Positions 60,264-64,000 of a stretch of DNA of 64,000 nt are shown here, one piece after another. The stretch lies in NCBI RefSeq assembly GCF_007754425.1, contig NZ_CP037452.1, positions 3,757,164-3,821,163 on the forward strand. Direction: 5' to 3'. Both the position numbers and the translations under genes were made by a program. The notes beneath the pieces are model-generated. The model was not told the DNA's origin and made no database searches. It worked only from the letters and a program-made list of their open reading frames with translations. Origin of the DNA: Gimesia fumaroli. Lineage in GTDB: Bacteria > Planctomycetota > Planctomycetia > Planctomycetales > Planctomycetaceae. Positions within the stretch are counted from its first letter, which is position 1. Each line of letters begins with the position of its first letter.

Positions 60264-60824
60264 TCAGTGTTGTGCCTGGAGGTTTTTTAATTCTCCCGAC
60301 GGTTTGAGCAGAAATTGTTTCTTTTCCTGGAAGGTGCCTTCATTGCCGGACGCAGCGATCAAAAGTTCCCAGAGGCCTGGCTTGTTTATCGGAACCAGTG
60401 CTGCGTAATGTCCGGGTCTGGTTTCGGTAAAATGAATTTTAAAGACGTCCCCTGCCCTGGCATGATGGAATAACAGGCCTTCCACCTGACTGTTTCCTAC
60501 GGGCGTGCCGGCCTGATTCAGCAGAGAGAGTTCCAGTTTGGGTTTCTGGAGTATGTCGGGAGCCGCTTCGAGAGAGACAACAGATTTCCACCCCAGTGCA
60601 TCACTTTCGGCCTGAGTTTGCCGTTGCTGGTCCCAGGAGATCGCCTGCTCGTAATAGCCTTCGACAATGACGTTTGAAGGATCGCTGGTCGCCAGAAATA
60701 CGGCGACTGACGAAAGCAGAATTTGCAATCCGAGAAATGAGAAGATTACGCCGCACCAGGTCCAGCGGGCCAGTGTTTCGGCAGATTGCTCTGCGTCGGT
60801 TGTTATGGTCCCAGCAACTGACAT
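60264..60824 (-). CDS. ccoH: FixH/CcoH family protein
   Basis: The 186-residue protein has one N-terminal membrane helix (about 24-45) and a beta-sandwich with EGYYEQAISWDQQRQTQ near it, the FixH signature. It works in cbb3 oxidase assembly in the inner membrane. Its start at 60824 overlaps the ccoG stop by 22 bases. Confidence 0.88.
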   Translation of the reverse strand: MSVAGTITTDAEQSAETLARWTWCGVIFSFLGLQILLSSVAVFLATSDPSNVIVEGYYEQAISWDQQRQTQAESDALGWKSVVSLEAAPDILQKPKLELSLLNQAGTPVGNSQVEGLLFHHARAGDVFKIHFTETRPGHYAALVPINKPGLWELLIAASGNEGTFQEKKQFLLKPSGELKNLQAQH

Positions 60825-62182
60825 GTGACTGTCCTCTCTTCGGAATCTTTCTGGGAACGGATGGTGAGTTCCACTTCACGTAAACCTGTGACAAACGAAC
60901 TGCGGGGGGCGGAAACCAGTAGTGGAATCGTTTTTGTCTCGCGTGCCTTCAGGCTGGTGTTTCCCATGATCTCCATTTTGACGTCGGTTTTTTCGGGTAG
61001 CTCGAATTGATATTCTTCGGGAAGATCCGTTCTGTTAACCAGCTTGATCTGGAGATTATTTTCGACGAAATCATCGTCCGTTACAATAAACGGGTTTCCA
61101 TAATTTCGCATGACGGTCACATCAAAAGATTTTTTATTCATCAGAGTGACGGTAAATGCAGAAACGGATAAGAGCAGCAGCAACGGGTAGATGACGACGC
61201 GCGGCCGCAGTTTTTTGGTTGGTTTACCTTCAATTTCATCCTGGCAGGAGTAACGCACCAGTCCGGTGGGACGTTCCACTTTCACCATGATTTCATCGCA
61301 GGCGTCCATGCACTGAGTGCAGTGAAGGCACTCCATCTGTAAGCCATCGCGAATATCAATGCCGGTCGGACAGGCACGCACACATTGCCCACAGTCGATG
61401 CAGTCGCCGTGGGTTTCTTCTGTCTTTTGTTTGCTGATTTTGCCTCGTGGTTCTCCGCGTTGTTTATCGTAGCTGACAATTAAGGATCGCCGATCGAGCA
61501 GCACAGATTGAAAACGGCCGTACGGGCAGGCAATCGTGCAGAGTTGTTCTCGGAAAAATGAGAAATTAAACATCATCAGAACCACAGTGGCTGTCATCAC
61601 CAGGAAGCCGGTTGGATGAGTGAACGGCGATTGCTGAACCCAGCGCTGGAGTTCGCTCACACTCACGAAGTAGGCCAGGAAGGTATGTGCCAGCACCATC
61701 GAAATGATCAGATAGGCGCCGTACATCATCAGCCGGCGGATCACGGGAACGGACTTATGCGGTTTGCCACCATGGCCGGCAGTTCCGCAGAATAATCGTT
61801 CAATTGGGCGGTACACAAATTCCAGGTAAATCGTCTGCGGGCATGCCCAGCCACACCAGACGCGACCGAATAGTGCCGTTAACAGGAAGATCGACAGAAA
61901 CAGCGAGATCATAAAGAACGCCAGCAGGAGCGTATCGGTCGGCAGGAATTTGAAACCGAAGATGGTAAATTCCCGTTTCGCGATATTCAAAAAGAAGGCA
62001 GGACTGGAATTGATTTTTATATGAGGTAACGCAATAAAAACAATGATCAGCAGGTAACCCACAGCGCGGCGTCTGGTCCAGTATTTACCCTGGAAGAGAC
62101 GGGGGTAGATCCAGCGACGGGAGCCATCTTTCTCCAGTGTTGATAAAACATGTTCCTCGGGTTCGAGAAGTTGGTCGTTCAT
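60803..62182 (-). CDS. ccoG: cbb3 oxidase accessory ferredoxin-like protein CcoG
   Basis: The 459-residue membrane protein has about four or five helices and two 4Fe-4S sites: CIDCGQCVRACPTGID and CLHCTQCMDAC. A motif GRVWCGWACPQTIYLE follows helix 2, and a C-terminal Ig-like beta domain ends the protein (about 350-459). CcoG reduces copper or takes part in CuB maturation. ATG 62182 is preferred to the TTG codon before it. Overlaps ccoH by 22 bases. Confidence 0.92.
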   Translation of the reverse strand: MNDQLLEPEEHVLSTLEKDGSRRWIYPRLFQGKYWTRRRAVGYLLIIVFIALPHIKINSSPAFFLNIAKREFTIFGFKFLPTDTLLLAFFMISLFLSIFLLTALFGRVWCGWACPQTIYLEFVYRPIERLFCGTAGHGGKPHKSVPVIRRLMMYGAYLIISMVLAHTFLAYFVSVSELQRWVQQSPFTHPTGFLVMTATVVLMMFNFSFFREQLCTIACPYGRFQSVLLDRRSLIVSYDKQRGEPRGKISKQKTEETHGDCIDCGQCVRACPTGIDIRDGLQMECLHCTQCMDACDEIMVKVERPTGLVRYSCQDEIEGKPTKKLRPRVVIYPLLLLLSVSAFTVTLMNKKSFDVTVMRNYGNPFIVTDDDFVENNLQIKLVNRTDLPEEYQFELPEKTDVKMEIMGNTSLKARETKTIPLLVSAPRSSFVTGLREVELTIRSQKDSEERTVTCQLLGP

Positions 62183-62217
62183 CAAAGTTTACCGTTCATC
62201 GAAAAGAAAGTTCTTGT

Positions 62218-62922
62218 TCATGAGGCGGGTTTCGTTTCTGGCGGTTTCTCTTTTTTGTTATCTTCTGACTTCGTGTCGTCTGGCTTGGCTTCATCTGCTT
62301 TGGAAGACTCTGATTCGGGTTTTTCGCTTGCTTCCGCTGGTGCTTTCCAGTCGGGGATTTTTTTTGCTTTCGGTTCTGGTGGTTTTCCCGTGCCCGGCGG
62401 CAATGATCCGCGGAGTCCTGCGACATAGGACGCAACCAGAACAATTTCATTGGGGTGCAAACGATTTCCCCAGGCAGGCATCGCCTGGCCGTTGGCTCCT
62501 TTTTCGACGACTTTGGCGATGTCGCCGATCTCTTTCACATGAATCCAGTAGTCGTCCGTCAAATTCGGGCCAACTTTTCCTTCCCCTTTGGAAGCATGGC
62601 AGGCGACACAGTGCATTTCATAAACACTGGCGCCGACCTTAAGCCATTTTGGGTCATCCTTATATTTATAGACGGTGGCAGAGTCCAGTTTGAGTTCACC
62701 GATCTCCTCAAACTGCAGTCGCAAGTTGTCGGCGACTGCTTCATTATAATTATCATAGATCGAACGCCCGGGAACACCCGACTCATAATACATCCAATAG
62801 GGAATCGCAAAAAAGATGCATCCCCAGAAAAGCATCACCCACCAGCCCGGCATCGGATTGTCGTATTCCTGAATCCCGTCATAAACGTGGGTTCTTAACT
62901 GATCTTTCTCTAACTCTGACAT
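62218..62922 (-). CDS. ccoP: cbb3 oxidase subunit III (CcoP), monoheme
   Basis: The 234-residue protein has the CcoP N-terminal piece (YDGIQEYDNPMPGWW, helix about 25-45) and a single cytochrome c domain with CVACH (heme c). The C-terminal 50 residues are a Lys/Glu/Pro-rich tail with no second CxxCH. Typical proteobacterial CcoP has two hemes. ATG 62922 has CGGAGAAA upstream; the longer frame to 63030 is not used. Confidence 0.9.
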   Translation of the reverse strand: MSELEKDQLRTHVYDGIQEYDNPMPGWWVMLFWGCIFFAIPYWMYYESGVPGRSIYDNYNEAVADNLRLQFEEIGELKLDSATVYKYKDDPKWLKVGASVYEMHCVACHASKGEGKVGPNLTDDYWIHVKEIGDIAKVVEKGANGQAMPAWGNRLHPNEIVLVASYVAGLRGSLPPGTGKPPEPKAKKIPDWKAPAEASEKPESESSKADEAKPDDTKSEDNKKEKPPETKPAS

Positions 62923-62941
62923 GTTTTTCTCCGAATCAGTA

Positions 62942-63100
62942 TTAGTCGTCAGAAAGCGGAATTTCTGATTGGTGTTTGATTTCTTTTTTACTTGTGAATG
63001 CGGTTTTGATAATGACCAGCGTGAATGCAATCAAAAACAGGACGAGTGCAATCTCAGCACAGTAATCATAATTCAAGAGTTCCATTACTTGTTTAATCAT
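62942..63100 (-). CDS. ccoQ: cbb3 oxidase small subunit CcoQ-like
   Basis: Read directly: 52 residues, MIKQVMELLNYDYCAEIALV, one hydrophobic helix, then KTAFTSKKEIKH. It is placed between ccoO and ccoP as CcoQ/FixQ is in other bacteria. ATG 63100 follows AGG-like GACCA. Membrane-bound; helps stabilise the complex. Confidence 0.75.
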   Translation of the reverse strand: MIKQVMELLNYDYCAEIALVLFLIAFTLVIIKTAFTSKKEIKHQSEIPLSDD

Positions 63101-63122
63101 GGTCTTGGTCCTCGTTCACAAA

Positions 63123-64000
63123 TTATTTTTGTGCCGTTTTATTCGCGGCCGGCGGCGGTTCTGTAGACTCTGATTTCTTCGGTGCAGCCGGTGTTTTATA
63201 AATATCGGTTCCCAGGCGTTGCATATACGCGATCAGAGCAATCACCTGCTTGTCTTCCAGGCCTGTGGGACCTTTCTGTTTTTCGATGTCATCCGCGATG
63301 GCTTTCGCCTGCTCTTTCGCCATGGCAATCGAATCATCCAGGGCACGCGTGTAGGGCGCCCCCAGATAAGAGGCAGCCCAGACACGGTCGGGAATCGTTT
63401 TGAAATTCAATTTCCGCGTTTCCAGCCAGGGGTAAGGCGGCATGATAGACCCATCGGTCATCTTTGCCGGGTCCCGGAAGTGGACGAGGTGCCAGAGATT
63501 GGAACGTTGTCCCCCTTCGCGAGCCAGGTCAGGACCAATGCGGCGTGATCCCCACTGGAACGGATGGTCATAAATAAATTCACCCGGTTTGGAGTATTCC
63601 CCATACCGTTTTGTTTCGGAAAGAATAGGCCGAATCATTTGTGAGTGACAGTTATAACAGCCTTCCGCCACATAGATATCCCGGCCCGCCAGTTCCAGCG
63701 GTGTATAAGGAGTCACCGTCGCGATCGTAGGCACGTTCGATCTGATCAGGAAAGTAGGAATGATTTCAAAGAGCGAGGCGACGACGACAGAGATGATCAC
63801 CCAGATCGTCATCAGCCGCGGTAAGCGTTCCCATCTTCGGTGCCAGTTCAGCTTTTCAAAGACATCGATTGATTTGGCAATTTCCAGTACGCCGGTCAAA
63901 TCAGACTTGGTAGCCGGTTCATCCTCATAATGACGTTCCAATGGGGGCGCAGTATGAACTTCTTCCTCGTAAACAGCGGGACGTGTTTTCCAGGTTTGGA
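63123..64000 (-). CDS. ccoO: CcoO (cbb3 oxidase subunit II), probably the C-terminal half of a CcoN-CcoO fusion (runs off the window)
   Basis: From about 63941 the protein has one helix (about 45-65 of that part) and cytochrome c site CYNCHSQ, then FQWGSRRIGPDLAREGG and PPYPWLETRKLN, all CcoO hallmarks. Upstream of the first TTG (63941) the frame has no stop to the window edge and reads WKTRPAVYEEEVHTAPP, which looks like the C-terminal tail of CcoN. CcoN-CcoO fusions are known in some bacteria (from memory). Heme c CcoO transfers electrons to CcoN. Confidence 0.85.
   Translation of the reverse strand, partial: QTWKTRPAVYEEEVHTAPPLERHYEDEPATKSDLTGVLEIAKSIDVFEKLNWHRRWERLPRLMTIWVIISVVVASLFEIIPTFLIRSNVPTIATVTPYTPLELAGRDIYVAEGCYNCHSQMIRPILSETKRYGEYSKPGEFIYDHPFQWGSRRIGPDLAREGGQRSNLWHLVHFRDPAKMTDGSIMPPYPWLETRKLNFKTIPDRVWAASYLGAPYTRALDDSIAMAKEQAKAIADDIEKQKGPTGLEDKQVIALIAYMQRLGTDIYKTPAAPKKSESTEPPPAANKTAQK

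Overview
The window looks like chromosomal DNA of a planctomycete, probably of the Planctomycetaceae near Gimesia; the genus is an inference. The support is two gene pairs that join a planctomycete-type cytochrome c protein (PSCyt1-DUF1549-DUF1553) to a Tat-exported DUF1501 protein, a DUF1559 pseudopilin with the H-x9-DG tail, LamG and BNR/sialidase secreted proteins, and sparse operons with long gaps. No phage structural genes, rRNA or CRISPR array are seen.

Layout. 1-8.7 kb: start of a HemQ gene, a secreted alpha/beta hydrolase, a ClpB-like AAA+ ATPase, galE, a membrane acyltransferase, queF and a GntR-type regulator with two winged helices. 8.8-12.3 kb: small, mostly unrecognised genes, several membrane-bound, one with a pseudopilin N-terminus. 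12-17.7 kb: the first DUF1501/DUF1549 pair, flanked by palindromic REP-like repeats. 17.8-25.2 kb: a possible 2-oxoglutarate oxygenase, an SGNH hydrolase, an alcohol dehydrogenase, an MFS transporter and a sialidase. 25.5-31.1 kb: the second DUF1549/DUF1501 pair and an FCD-type GntR regulator. 31.1-34.5 kb: a lipoprotein/DUF1559 pair, a five-gene tRNA cluster (Phe, Glu, Ser, Ser, His) and an HNH endonuclease. 34.5-47.6 kb: mostly core genes, including a DacZ-like diadenylate cyclase, NAD kinase, GlmM, an acyltransferase and MetY. 56.7-64 kb: a cbb3 oxidase operon on the minus strand (ccoNO-ccoQ-ccoP-ccoG-ccoH-safE-ccoI-ccoS).

Two places stand out. (1) At 47.8-49.65 kb a 1.8-kb, AT-rich island sits in tRNA-Lys(CUU). 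It is bounded by a perfect 50-bp repeat of the tRNA 3-prime part; both copies are followed by a similar terminator hairpin. It carries a SIR2-like protein and one small gene, shows GTATCTA repeats inside both ends, and has no integrase. It reads as a minimal, probably trans-mobilised or decayed defence cargo. (2) At 53.5-55.5 kb a Trypco1-like gene overlaps a gene for one polypeptide that joins a trypsin-like protease, an unknown alpha/beta region and a PglC/WcaJ-type phosphoglycosyl transferase. Trypsin plus Trypco1 is a known signature of predicted conflict systems; I do not know of this glycosyltransferase fusion. Next to it are a SUKH (SMI1/KNR4) gene and a four-gene run of membrane and unknown proteins.

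Start sites were often moved inward from the longest open frame, using ribosome binding sites, signal peptides and family N-termini. Four genes below 60 codons were read directly from the sequence or from reverse complements: ccoS, ccoQ, a Gly-rich tail-anchored peptide at 52515-52655, and the HemQ fragment.
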